Source: an uncultured Oscillospiraceae bacterium | GTDB lineage: Bacteria; Bacillota; Clostridia; Oscillospirales; Ruminococcaceae | Reading direction: 5' to 3' | Length of the DNA stretch: 64,000 nt | NCBI GenBank assembly: GCA_934466475.1 | Contig: CAKSLI010000002.1 | Span: forward strand, 124,001 to 188,000 | Shown here: one piece after another, positions 20,948-28,842 of the stretch | How positions within the stretch are numbered: position 1 is the first letter of the stretch | Layout: every line of letters begins with the position of its first letter | Made by a program: the position numbers and the translations under genes | Notes under the pieces: generated by a model | Seen by the model: only the letters and a program-made list of their open reading frames with translations | Told to the model about the DNA's origin: nothing | Databases searched by the model: none

Positions 20948-21679
20948 CTACTTCCAGTTTCTGTCGTAGCTCGGCGCTTCCAGCATGGGATTCGAGGTCG
21001 TCTGCGGTTTTCTGCGCTTCTTTGTGACATAATCCGCGATGTTGAACGGCTTTTTCTCCGGCTTCCCGCGGAATTCCCCGAGGTAGTGCTCCAGCGACTG
21101 CACGATTTTCTTCGTCGAGCCGAACCACCCGCTGACCTCCAGCCGGCTTAGCGTCTGGAATCCGCGCTCGTTGAGCTCCGGGCTGTCGAATGTGGTGTGG
21201 TCGTCCTCGTCAACGTGGTAGCCCAGGCGGGAGCTTTCGTAAAAATAATACCGCACCTCTCCCTTTACCGTAAATGAGCAGGGAGTTTTTTCAGCGTCCC
21301 GGGATATTTCCTCAACGCCGGAAAAAGGCACATAATACAGCTTCCGCAGGATCGTCTGTCTTCCTCCCCCGCTGAATTCCCCAGCGTACAGGCTGAAAAC
21401 AAAGCCGTCCGGCAGGATATCAAGGTAGGTGAAGCGGTTATGCCGCCTGGTGTATTTATATGTGAAATAAACCGCGGTGAATACCGCAGCCGTCCCAAGG
21501 AACACGCAGCCGAATATCACCGCCGCAAGCAGCTCGGTGATACTCCGGTCGCCGAGATTCAGCAGGATATTTACGGTGCAGAACACGCAAACGCCGAAAA
21601 GCGGCACAAGCACAGTTATGACTATGCCCTTGAGCCGCCTGCGGTATTTCGTTGTGACCGCGTGAAAGAAGTAGTCCAT
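20948..21679 (-). CDS. Two-helix membrane protein with PH-like cytoplasmic domain (YcxB-like)
   Basis: A 243-residue protein of unknown function. Two membrane helices (about residues 18-38 and 50-72) are followed by a soluble region rich in beta-strand-like sequence (FTYLDILPDGFVFS; YVPFSGVEEI), which recalls the bacterial PH/YcxB family. The C terminus is basic and disordered. ATG 21679 is preferred to an in-frame GTG 6 bases earlier. It has its own promoter and lies between pyrG and the spoVA genes. Confidence 0.6.
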   Translation of the reverse strand: MDYFFHAVTTKYRRRLKGIVITVLVPLFGVCVFCTVNILLNLGDRSITELLAAVIFGCVFLGTAAVFTAVYFTYKYTRRHNRFTYLDILPDGFVFSLYAGEFSGGGRQTILRKLYYVPFSGVEEISRDAEKTPCSFTVKGEVRYYFYESSRLGYHVDEDDHTTFDSPELNERGFQTLSRLEVSGWFGSTKKIVQSLEHYLGEFRGKPEKKPFNIADYVTKKRRKPQTTSNPMLEAPSYDRNWK

Positions 21680-21739
21680 AAACACCCCGGAATCATCTGT
21701 CTGCCCCGGTCAAGAGGGGCGCCTTGAAGTTACAAGATA

Positions 21740-21768
21740 ATTATAGCATAACGGAGTGTTTAAGTCAA
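21740..21768 (-). promoter_or_regulatory. Promoter of YcxB-like gene
   Basis: Minus-strand TTGACT and TATAAT, 17 bases apart, immediately after the spoVAE stop. The gene is thus probably transcribed independently of spoVA. Confidence 0.78.
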
Positions 21769-21773
21769 TGCAG

Positions 21774-22151
21774 TCACGTTTCGTTTATTTTGGAGCCGCT
21801 CTTGAAGCACAGCGCCGCCAGCAGTCCGAAGAATATCGCTGCCGATATTCCCACCGCCGAAGCCGTGAAGCCGCCCATAAACGCGCCTATGAGCCCGTGC
21901 TCGTCCACCGCCTCGCGCACTCCCTTGGCGAGCAGGCTGCCGAATCCGGTCAGCGGAACGGTCGCGCCGCCCCCCGCAAACTCTATAAGCGGCTCGTAAA
22001 CTCCGACAGCTCCGAGGATAACCCCCGCCACGACATAGCTCACCAGGATACGCGCCGGAGTGAGCTTCGTAAGGTCGATAAGGAGCTGTCCCACAGCGCA
22101 GAACGCCCCTCCTATCAGAAACGCCCATAAATATTCAAGAAACATATCCAT
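21774..22151 (-). CDS. spoVAE: Stage V sporulation protein AE (SpoVAEb type)
   Basis: A 125-residue membrane protein of the SpoVAC/SpoVAE family, part of the channel that moves Ca-dipicolinate into the forespore and out at germination. GGAFCAVGQLLID, GGGATVPLTGFG and FMGGFTASAVG are the family motifs. It follows spoVAD by two bases. Expression in the forespore under sigma-G is expected from the family; I did not recognise a clear sigma-G promoter. Confidence 0.92.
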   Translation of the reverse strand: MDMFLEYLWAFLIGGAFCAVGQLLIDLTKLTPARILVSYVVAGVILGAVGVYEPLIEFAGGGATVPLTGFGSLLAKGVREAVDEHGLIGAFMGGFTASAVGISAAIFFGLLAALCFKSGSKINET

Positions 22152-22153
22152 GC

Positions 22154-23167
22154 TTATCCCCCCTGTTCAGATGAGATCTCAACGCAGTGCGCTATTCCCG
22201 GAATACTGCCGCCCTGCTGGACCATTGTCGGCGACATCAGCGCCCCGGTCGCGCAGTAAAGTATGCGCTTCAGCTCCCCGGACTGCACCCGCTTCAGGAA
22301 GTGTCCGCACATCATGGAGGCCGAACACCCGCACCCGGAGCCGCCTGCGTGCACATCCTGGCTTGCGCGGTCGTATATCATCAGCCCGCAGTCCTTGTGA
22401 TACTCCTTCAGGGAGACCCCATCCCGCTGGAAAAGGTCGTAGAGCAGGTCGCTGCCCACCTGACCAAGGTCGCCGGTGATTATCACGTCATAGTCCTGCG
22501 GATGAGTTCCGCGGTGCTTCATGTGTCGGCTGAGAGTATCGTATGCCGCTCCCGCCATAGCCGCGCCCATGTTATTGAGGTCGGTTATGCCCATATCCTC
22601 TATCTTGCCTATGGTCGCCGCCCGGATAAACGGCGGCTTTCCGCTGAAGCCCACCAGCGCGGCTCCTGCGGCTGTCGCAGTCCACTGGGCGGTTGGAGTG
22701 CGCACGCCGCCGTAGTTCAGCGGAAACCTGAACTGCCGCTCCGCCGTGCTGAAATGCGACGAGGTGCTGGCTATCGCCGTATCAAGATAACCCGCATTCA
22801 CCAGAGCCGCCGAAAGCAGCAGCCCCTCGGCAAATGTGGAGCAGGCTCCGTATATCCCAAGGAACGGCATATAGTAGTCCTTCAGCCCGTAGGAGCTCCC
22901 CACGCACTGATTCAGCAGGTCGCCGGCTATCACAAGGTCTATTTTGTCCGGAGTGAGCTCCGCCTTTCTCAGGACGTGCCCTACCGCGCGCCGCTGGAAC
23001 AGCGCCTCCGACTGCTCCCAGGTGTCCGCGCCGCCCTTGTTGTCCTCTATCACCTCGTCAAATTCCCCGCCGTAGGGACCCTCGTTCTCTGCCTTTCCGA
23101 CAACAGCCGCATAGGATATGACCGACGGCTTGCGGAAGCACATTGTTCTTCCTTCACAGAATTTCAC
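22154..23167 (-). CDS. spoVAD: Stage V sporulation protein AD
   Basis: A 337-residue thiolase-fold protein that binds dipicolinic acid for the SpoVA channel. Typical segments are FLGIYGACSTFAEG, STSSHFSTAERQFRFP and IYDRASQDVHAGGSGCGCSA. GTG 23167 was taken as start because AAGGAGG lies 7 bases upstream. It is centrally placed between spoVAC and spoVAE, as in other spore formers. Confidence 0.95.
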   Translation of the reverse strand: MKFCEGRTMCFRKPSVISYAAVVGKAENEGPYGGEFDEVIEDNKGGADTWEQSEALFQRRAVGHVLRKAELTPDKIDLVIAGDLLNQCVGSSYGLKDYYMPFLGIYGACSTFAEGLLLSAALVNAGYLDTAIASTSSHFSTAERQFRFPLNYGGVRTPTAQWTATAAGAALVGFSGKPPFIRAATIGKIEDMGITDLNNMGAAMAGAAYDTLSRHMKHRGTHPQDYDVIITGDLGQVGSDLLYDLFQRDGVSLKEYHKDCGLMIYDRASQDVHAGGSGCGCSASMMCGHFLKRVQSGELKRILYCATGALMSPTMVQQGGSIPGIAHCVEISSEQGG

Positions 23168-23179
23168 AGCTATACCTCC

Positions 23180-23629
23180 TTATTTCGTGAAAAGCCCTGC
23201 TATATAGTAGATGATCCCGTAGACCACCGAGGCGCTTATGCCGTACACTATCACGGGACCGGCGATCACGAACATCTTCGCGCCAAGGCCCAGCACATAA
23301 CCCTCGCTCTTAAAGTCCAGCGCAGGTGAAGCGACGGCGTTCGCAAATCCGGTTATCGGAACCAGCGTACCTGCGCCCGCGTGCTGCGCGATGCGGTCGT
23401 ACCACTCCAGTCCGGTGAACAGGATGCTCAGAAATACCAGCGTCATGGAAGCAAGCGCGCCCGCATCGTCCTTGTTCAGTCCTATCATGCCGTATACGTT
23501 CAGCAGTGCCTCGCCCAGCGTGCAGATGATACCTCCTATAAGGAACGCCATAGGGACCGTCTTGTAAAGCTTTGAGCCGTGCGAGCGCTTTTTCGCAAGC
23601 TCGCCGTATTCTTCGTTTGATATATTCAT
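23180..23629 (-). CDS. spoVAC: Stage V sporulation protein AC
   Basis: A 149-residue membrane protein of the SpoVA channel; SpoVAC of Bacillus acts as a mechanosensitive channel for dipicolinate. Motifs are GGIICTLGEALLN and GAGTLVPITGFANAV, parallel to those of spoVAE in this operon. ATG 23629 is preceded by AAAGGAGAG; the longer open frame to 23701 starts with residues unlike the family. It is the first gene of spoVAC-AD-AE. Confidence 0.93.
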   Translation of the reverse strand: MNISNEEYGELAKKRSHGSKLYKTVPMAFLIGGIICTLGEALLNVYGMIGLNKDDAGALASMTLVFLSILFTGLEWYDRIAQHAGAGTLVPITGFANAVASPALDFKSEGYVLGLGAKMFVIAGPVIVYGISASVVYGIIYYIAGLFTK

Positions 23630-23733
23630 ACAGGAACTCTCCTTTTGTTTTTGCGGATATTTTCTGCTTTTTTGTCGAAAAAATTCATCAGAGAAAGCCA
23701 TTGAGGAAAATTGTAAAAAATCTTAACAGACTA

Positions 23734-23762
23734 TTGACAAACAAGCAATTATATTGTAAAAT
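23734..23762 (+). promoter_or_regulatory. Promoter of comFB-like gene
   Basis: TTGACA and TAAAAT at a 17-base spacing, about 45 bases before the start codon. Confidence 0.82.
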
Positions 23763-23808
23763 AATTATACTATACAGCTTACGGAAAGGCTGACAGGGAG
23801 GTTATTTA

Positions 23809-24072
23809 ATGGCACTTGTTAATATAATGGAAGATATTGTCAATGACAAGCTCACAGAAATGCTTAAAACCGAGAACTGCTGCAAATGCGACCGCTGCGT
23901 TGAGGATATGACCGCGCTCGCCCTTAATAAGCTCCCGGCAAGATACGTCAGCACTCACAACGGCGAACTCTTTTCAAAGCTGAATTCGCTAGTGCGCCAG
24001 AACAGCGTTGACCTCAACATCGCTGTCGCCGAGGCTATCGCCTGCGTATCCAAGAAACCGTCACACAAGTAA
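23809..24072 (+). CDS. ComFB family protein
   Basis: An 87-residue protein of the late competence ComFB family (PF10719). NIMEDIVNDKLTEML at the N terminus and KCDRCVEDMTALALNKLPARYV are characteristic; the CCKCDRC cluster may bind metal. Homologues include a Bacillus competence-operon protein of unknown role, and in cyanobacteria ComFB-type proteins have been linked to cyclic dinucleotides. It is monocistronic with its own promoter and terminator, so it gives no competence context here. Confidence 0.82.
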   Translation: MALVNIMEDIVNDKLTEMLKTENCCKCDRCVEDMTALALNKLPARYVSTHNGELFSKLNSLVRQNSVDLNIAVAEAIACVSKKPSHK

Positions 24073-24084
24073 CAATTTCTCAAA

Positions 24085-24117
24085 GCTCCGTATTCTGCGC
24101 AATGCGGAGTTTTTCTT
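24085..24117 (+). terminator. Terminator of comFB-like gene
   Basis: CTCCGTATT and AATGCGGAG (one G-U) form the stem, followed by TTTTTCTT. MITE copy A was inserted at the end of this T-run. Confidence 0.85.
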
Positions 24118-24119
24118 AT

Positions 24120-24349
24120 GGTCACCTCTAAAAACCTCATGTGAGCGAAAATGTGCAGTGTGCACCATCTTCGTCTGTCAACAAGCGAAATTTTTGATGC
24201 GACGGCGTCCATGCCGTCGCCCGGTTATTTCGCTCTGCAACATCGTGTTGCACCTCCTCGTAAGGCATACAGCCTTACTGCGTCAGTTTTCCTAGAATCT
24301 GGCGCACCCCGCCCATTTTTGCTTTTCACACCGGTTTTTAGAGGTTCCC
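24120..24349. mobile_element. MITE copy A, 230 bp
   Basis: Non-coding element with terminal inverted repeats (GGTCACCTCTAAAAACC left, GGTTTTTAGAGGTTCCC right). A 4-bp TTAT target duplication flanks it at 24116-24119 and 24350-24353. Internal hairpins include GCGACGGC/GCCGTCGC and GTAAGGC/GCCTTAC. It matches copy D along its full length and copies B and C with internal deletions. It contains no transposase, so it would depend on one in trans. It lies between the comFB terminator and the thiamin operon promoter. Confidence 0.9.
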
Positions 24350-24352
24350 TTA

Positions 24353-24381
24353 TTGACAAAGTAATTGCATAGTGGTATAAT
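24353..24381 (+). promoter_or_regulatory. Promoter of thiamin operon
   Basis: TTGACA (24353-24358) and TATAAT (24376-24381) are 17 bases apart. The first base of the -35 is the last base of the MITE A target duplication. Confidence 0.88.
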
Positions 24382-24387
24382 ATAATG

Positions 24388-24472
24388 AGCTGGGGGGACT
24401 CACTCTGAGTTGAGAGGGCGCAGAAGCCCGACCCTTTGAACCTGTTGGTTAATACCATCGTAGGGAAGCCGT
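24388..24472 (+). promoter_or_regulatory. TPP riboswitch (THI element)
   Basis: The conserved core is present in order: GGGGGACTC, CTGAGTTGAGA, ACCCTTTGAACCTG, a TTGGTTAATACCA arm and CATCGTAGGGAA. Thiamin pyrophosphate binding should favour the terminator that follows and switch off thiDCWME. Confidence 0.95.
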
Positions 24473-24490
24473 GACGAAATATCATCTCAG

Positions 24491-24520
24491 GACTTCTGCT
24501 ATTCAGGGGTCTTTTGTTTT
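24491..24520 (+). terminator. Regulatory terminator of TPP riboswitch
   Basis: GACTTCTG and CAGGGGTC pair (with G-U pairs) around CTATT, followed by TTTTGTTTT, 17 bases before the thiD start. It is the expected expression platform of the riboswitch. Confidence 0.82.
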
Positions 24521-24537
24521 ATTCAGGAGGTCTCCCG

Positions 24538-25332
24538 ATGAAAAACTGTCTTACCATTGCCGGCTCTGACTGCTCCGGCGGAGCAGGGATACAGGCGGAT
24601 CTGAAAACATTTTCAGCGCTTGGCTGCTACGGAATGAGCGTTATCACCTCCGTTGTGGCGGAAAACACCGAACGCGTCATCACAAGCATGGCTGTCGCGC
24701 CGGACGTTATCTCCGCGCAGCTGGACGCAGTATTCACCGATATCCGAGTTGACGCGGTGAAAATAGGCGTACTCCCTGACGCCGGAGCCATGCGCGCCGT
24801 TGCCGCTGCCCTGCTGAAATATCAGCCGGAGATCGTTGTCTGCGACCCGGTCATTTCAGCGACTGCCGGAGGGGATCTCATGCAGGGCTCCGCGCTCGGG
24901 GCGTTCATCGGCGGGATAATCCCGCTGTGCAGCCTGCTGACCCCGAATATCCCGGAGACCGAAACCCTGCTCGGCTGTAAAATAGAGAGCCTCACCGACA
25001 TAAAGGCGGCTGCGCTCAGCCTTTTCGCACACGGCGCGGACGCCGTACTGATAAAGGGCGGACATCTCGCCGGAGACGCAACTGATATCCTGTTTGACGG
25101 AAAGGAATTCCACAGCTTCACGCACGAGCGGGTGCAGACAAACGCAACGCACGGCACCGGCTGCACGCTTTCCTCCGCGATCGCGGCATATCAGGCAATG
25201 GGAAACACTCTTCCGGAGGCGGTAAGGCTCGCCAAGGAATACCTGACAGGTGCGATACAGCACGGACTTGAAATCGGGAAAGGCAAGAATCCCATGGATC
25301 ACTTCTACCGCCAGTTCCCGGAAAGGAAATAA
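24538..25332 (+). CDS. thiD: Hydroxymethylpyrimidine (phosphate) kinase ThiD
   Basis: Phosphorylates HMP and HMP-P to HMP-PP, the pyrimidine half of thiamin. The 264-residue ribokinase-fold protein has [17 protein letters not shown] at the start, TPNIPET in the middle and the anion-hole motif [13 protein letters not shown] near the C terminus. ATG 24538 follows AGGAGG by 7 bases. First gene of the riboswitch-controlled operon; it overlaps thiC by one base. Confidence 0.96.
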   Translation: MKNCLTIAGSDCSGGAGIQADLKTFSALGCYGMSVITSVVAENTERVITSMAVAPDVISAQLDAVFTDIRVDAVKIGVLPDAGAMRAVAAALLKYQPEIVVCDPVISATAGGDLMQGSALGAFIGGIIPLCSLLTPNIPETETLLGCKIESLTDIKAAALSLFAHGADAVLIKGGHLAGDATDILFDGKEFHSFTHERVQTNATHGTGCTLSSAIAAYQAMGNTLPEAVRLAKEYLTGAIQHGLEIGKGKNPMDHFYRQFPERK

Positions 25333-26648
25333 TGATGAGAGAATACAAAACACAGATGGAGGCAGCGAAAAAGGGCATTATCACCCCCGAAATGAAGACC
25401 GTTGCCGAAAAGGAATACATGGAGCCTGAAAAGCTCCGCGAACTGGTTGCAAAGGGCTGGGTCGCAATTCCCGCGAACGTTAACCACACCGCCCTTTCCG
25501 CAGAGGGCGTGGGCTCCGGACTGAAAACAAAGATCAACGTAAACCTCGGCATTTCCGGCGACTGCAAGGACTACACCATGGAAATGCAGAAGGTGGACAT
25601 GGCGATAAAGTTCGGCGCAGAAGCAATAATGGATCTGTCGAACTACGGCAAGACAAACACGTTCCGCAAGCAGCTCATCGAGCGCTCCCCAGCCATGATA
25701 GGCACAGTCCCCATGTACGACGCGATCGGCTATCTCGACAAGGATCTGCTTGAAATATCCGCTGAGGACTTCCTCAAGGTAGTACGCGCCCACGCTGAAG
25801 AGGGCGTTGACTTCATGACTATCCACGCAGGAATCAACCGCCGCGCTATCGAGGCATTCCGCCGCGACCCGCGCAAGATGAACATAGTTTCCCGCGGAGG
25901 CTCCCTGCTGTTCGCATGGATGATGATGACCGGAAACGAGAATCCGTTCTATGAGCATTACGATGAGGTCCTCGATATACTCCGCGAATACGACGTTACC
26001 ATTTCCCTCGGCGACGCGCTGCGCCCCGGCTGTATCGACGACGCGACAGACGCTGGTCAGATATCCGAGCTTATCGAGCTCGGCGCACTCACTGAGCGCG
26101 CATGGGCAAAGGACGTACAGGTCATGGTAGAGGGTCCCGGGCACATGGCAATGAACGAGATAGAGGCAAACATGAAGCTCGAAAAGCGTATCTGCCACAA
26201 CGCCCCGTTCTATGTCCTCGGTCCGCTGGTAACTGATATATTCCCGGGCTACGACCACATAACCTCCGCGATAGGCGGCGCCATAGCTGCGGCAAGCGGC
26301 GCGGACTTCCTGTGCTATGTAACTCCCGCAGAGCACCTGAGACTCCCCGACCTGAACGACGTCAAGGAGGGAATCATCGCCAGCAAGATAGCCGCACACG
26401 CCGCGGATATCGCAAAGGGTATCCCCCATGCCCGCGACAAGGACAACGAGATGGCGGCGGCACGCCACAAGCTCGACTGGGAGGAAATGTTCAAGGTCGC
26501 CGCAGACCCTGACAAGGCACGCGCTTACTTTGAGAGCGTACCTCCCGCAGACCGCCATTCCTGCTCAATGTGCGGAAAGATGTGCGCAGTACGCACCACA
26601 AACATGATACTTGAGGGCAAGGAAGTCAAGTTCTGTACAGAAAAATAA
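25332..26648 (+). CDS. thiC: Phosphomethylpyrimidine synthase ThiC
   Basis: Radical-SAM enzyme that rearranges aminoimidazole ribotide to HMP-phosphate. The 438-residue protein belongs to the shorter ThiC group without the N-terminal extension of the E. coli type. Motifs are [25 protein letters not shown] and VEGPGHM. The C-terminal cluster motif reads CSMCGKMC, a CX2CX3C spacing. Two ATG codons are adjacent at 25332 and 25335; either may be used. It is coupled to thiD. Confidence 0.96.
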   Translation: MMREYKTQMEAAKKGIITPEMKTVAEKEYMEPEKLRELVAKGWVAIPANVNHTALSAEGVGSGLKTKINVNLGISGDCKDYTMEMQKVDMAIKFGAEAIMDLSNYGKTNTFRKQLIERSPAMIGTVPMYDAIGYLDKDLLEISAEDFLKVVRAHAEEGVDFMTIHAGINRRAIEAFRRDPRKMNIVSRGGSLLFAWMMMTGNENPFYEHYDEVLDILREYDVTISLGDALRPGCIDDATDAGQISELIELGALTERAWAKDVQVMVEGPGHMAMNEIEANMKLEKRICHNAPFYVLGPLVTDIFPGYDHITSAIGGAIAAASGADFLCYVTPAEHLRLPDLNDVKEGIIASKIAAHAADIAKGIPHARDKDNEMAAARHKLDWEEMFKVAADPDKARAYFESVPPADRHSCSMCGKMCAVRTTNMILEGKEVKFCTEK

Positions 26649-26839
26649 GTCGGATCTCCGATTTTATTTAGCCCCGGCGGGGAGCGCCGTCCGGGGTCAT
26701 ATTCCAGCGAGGGAACGCGTGTTTCGCGGTGAGAGGATACTTCTGAGTATCGACCGGCATTACGGCATACCGTAATGTAACGCATTTGTGCGTGCGCCGG
26801 GATAACTCTGCCCTGCGCCGCGCAGGAAAGAGGTATCTT
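26649..26839 (+). promoter_or_regulatory. Multi-hairpin leader of thiW
   Basis: A 191-base gap between thiC and thiW in the same operon carries a weak CGGA/TCCG hairpin after thiC and then six short perfect or near-perfect hairpins: 26672-26696, 26716-26728, 26736-26751, 26758-26777, 26780-26793 and 26812-26826. The last abuts the AAAGAGG ribosome binding site. A full TPP riboswitch core is not present, although CCAGCGAGGGAA (26704-26715) resembles its 3' part. It may act on thiW translation. Confidence 0.5.
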
Positions 26840-27382
26840 ATGAAAAAGACAAACATCAGGAAGCTAGCCATTGCGGCGGTGTTGACTGCGGTAGCCGTTG
26901 TCGGCTCGCTGTTCTCGTTCCCGTTCCTCGGGGCGAAGTGCGCACCGGTACAGCACCTCGTCAACATAATCGCGGGCGTTTATCTCGGCCCGTGGTGGTC
27001 GATGGGGACCGCATTCTGCGCCAGCCTTATCCGCAACTTCACCGGGCTCGGCTCGCCGCTGGCATTCCCGGGAAGCATGGTAGGCGCGTTCCTCTCCGGT
27101 GTGATGTATCACTGGATATTCAAGGGAAAGCCGCTGTCTCTCCGTCTGCCTATGGCTTATGTCGGAGAGCTGTTCGGGACCTCCGTTATAGGCGGTATGC
27201 TCTCGTTCCCGATAGCTTACCTGATAATGAACAACACTGCGGCAACGCTGTTCGGATTCGTTTTCCCGTTCTTCGCCTCCAGCGTTGTGGGAACCGTTAT
27301 CGCCGCGATAGTCGTTACCTCGCTGAAGCGCGTAAGGGCTATTGATATCTTCCTCGGTGAGGTACAGCCGCAGAAATCCTGA
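26840..27382 (+). CDS. thiW: ECF transporter S component ThiW (thiazole uptake)
   Basis: A 180-residue membrane protein with about five or six helices. KLAIAAVLTAVAVVGS and the PVQHLVNIIAGVYLGPWW segment are characteristic of ThiW, which is predicted to bind the thiazole precursor of thiamin for an ECF transporter. ATG 26840 follows AAAGAGG. Its place between thiC and thiM, a thiazole kinase, supports the substrate. The shared energy-coupling subunits are outside the window. Confidence 0.9.
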   Translation: MKKTNIRKLAIAAVLTAVAVVGSLFSFPFLGAKCAPVQHLVNIIAGVYLGPWWSMGTAFCASLIRNFTGLGSPLAFPGSMVGAFLSGVMYHWIFKGKPLSLRLPMAYVGELFGTSVIGGMLSFPIAYLIMNNTAATLFGFVFPFFASSVVGTVIAAIVVTSLKRVRAIDIFLGEVQPQKS

Positions 27383-27392
27383 AAGGCTTGAA

Positions 27393-28193
27393 ATGACCTT
27401 AAACAGACTTATCGGACATACCCTTGCAGATATGCGGGGTATGTCCCCTCTTATTCACTGCATAACGAACTATGTTACCGCCGGAGATACCGCGAATATG
27501 CTGCTCGCCGCGGGAGCCTCCCCGATAATGGCGGACGACCCCGCCGAAAGCGCTGAGATAACCGCTATCTCAAAGGGACTTACGCTGAACCTCGGCACTC
27601 CGTCAGCCTCCCGCGTGGAAGCAATGCTCCGCTCTGGCGAAATGGCGGCGGAGCGCGGAATTCCGGTGATTTTCGACCCGGTAGGCGTTGCCTGCTCGGA
27701 ATTCCGCAGGGATTCTGCCGCCGAGATAATCAGCCGTGTGAAGCTTACCTCCGTCCGCGGAAATCTGTCCGAGATATCCTTTCTCGCAGGATTTGACGCC
27801 GGGGAAAACGGCGTGGATTCCTCTGAGACCCGTATTTCCCCGCGGGACGCGGCGCAGACTGCCGCCAAAAAACTCGGCTGCGTATGCGCCGTCACCGGGG
27901 CTTATGACGTGATATCGGACGGACAGCGCACCGCCGTGATACATGGCGGAACTCCGCTCCTCCGCCGCGTAACCGGCGCGGGCTGTATGACATCGGCGCT
28001 GTGCGCGGCGTTCTGCTCGGTGAGCGACAGTTTCACGGGGACCGCCGCCGGAATAGCGTTCATGGATATCTGCGGGGAACTCGCCGCAGAACGGACAGAC
28101 GGCGCGGGGAGCTTCCGGGCGGCGCTTTTCGACTTCGCCGGGAGCATAACTCCACAGCTTCTTATGGAAAGGCTTGATATTGATGAAGGTTGA
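27393..28193 (+). CDS. thiM: Hydroxyethylthiazole kinase
   Basis: Salvages hydroxyethylthiazole by phosphorylation. The 266-residue ribokinase-like protein has HCITNYVTAGDTANMLL at the N terminus, ASPIMADDP, FDPVGVACS and the ATP-site motif TGAGCMTSA. ATG 27393 follows GAAAGG and is just after the thiW stop; the longer frame from 27342 overlaps thiW and lacks family similarity. No thiG/thiS genes for de novo thiazole are seen, so this operon uses salvage for the thiazole half. Confidence 0.96.
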   Translation: MTLNRLIGHTLADMRGMSPLIHCITNYVTAGDTANMLLAAGASPIMADDPAESAEITAISKGLTLNLGTPSASRVEAMLRSGEMAAERGIPVIFDPVGVACSEFRRDSAAEIISRVKLTSVRGNLSEISFLAGFDAGENGVDSSETRISPRDAAQTAAKKLGCVCAVTGAYDVISDGQRTAVIHGGTPLLRRVTGAGCMTSALCAAFCSVSDSFTGTAAGIAFMDICGELAAERTDGAGSFRAALFDFAGSITPQLLMERLDIDEG

Positions 28194-28806
28194 CTATACC
28201 CTGTATTTATGCACCGACAGCGGGCTGATGTCCTGCAAGACCGTGGAGGAAAGCGTTGAGCTTGCGATACTTGGCGGCTGTTCTGTCGTCCAGCTGCGGG
28301 AGAAGAACGCCTCCTCGCTGGAGCTTTTCCAGCTCGCAGGGCGCGTGAAGCAGGTAACTGACAGGTATAACGTTCCACTGATAATTAACGACCGTCTGGA
28401 TATCTGTCAGGCTGTTGACGCGGCAGGAGTCCACCTCGGGCAGTCAGACCTCCCCTGCCGGGAAGCCCGCAGGATACTCGGCGCCGACAAGCTGATAGGC
28501 GTTTCCGCCGCCCTGCCTGAGGAAGCGGCAAAGGCGCAGGCTGACGGCGCGGATTACCTCGGCGTAGGAGCGGTATTCACCACCTCCACCAAAACAAACA
28601 CCCGCCCCGTCACTCCGGAAACTATCCGGGCGATAAGGCAGGCGGTGACTATTCCTTTTGTTGTGATAGGCGGCGTGAATCCGCAGAACATCACCCGGCT
28701 TTACGGACTGGGCATAAACGGCGCAGCGGTGATTTCCGCGGTCATCTCACAGCCGGATATCACGGGAGCCGCAAGGGTCATGCGCGCGGCGGCTGAAAAG
28801 CTATAA
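28183..28806 (+). CDS. thiE: Thiamin-phosphate synthase ThiE
   Basis: Joins HMP-PP and thiazole phosphate to thiamin phosphate. The 207-residue TIM barrel has VVQLREKNAS, IINDRLDIC, GVHLGQSDLP and IGGVNPQNI. ATG 28183 lies inside the thiM end (11-base overlap) with GGAAAGG upstream. It is the last gene of the operon. Confidence 0.96.
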   Translation: MKVDYTLYLCTDSGLMSCKTVEESVELAILGGCSVVQLREKNASSLELFQLAGRVKQVTDRYNVPLIINDRLDICQAVDAAGVHLGQSDLPCREARRILGADKLIGVSAALPEEAAKAQADGADYLGVGAVFTTSTKTNTRPVTPETIRAIRQAVTIPFVVIGGVNPQNITRLYGLGINGAAVISAVISQPDITGAARVMRAAAEKL

Positions 28807-28810
28807 TAGA

Positions 28811-28842
28811 AACGGAGAGGTCTGCGCCTCTCCGTTAATTTT
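28811..28842 (+). terminator. Terminator of thiamin operon
   Basis: AACGGAGAGG and CCTCTCCGTT form a 10-bp perfect stem with a TCTGCG loop, followed by AATTTTATTT. It probably also serves the convergent aminotransferase gene. Confidence 0.9.

Noticed and set aside
26649..26839. Second TPP riboswitch before thiW
   Set aside because: Only CCAGCGAGGGAA resembles the THI element; the CTGAGA and TGAACCTG parts are missing in the right order.
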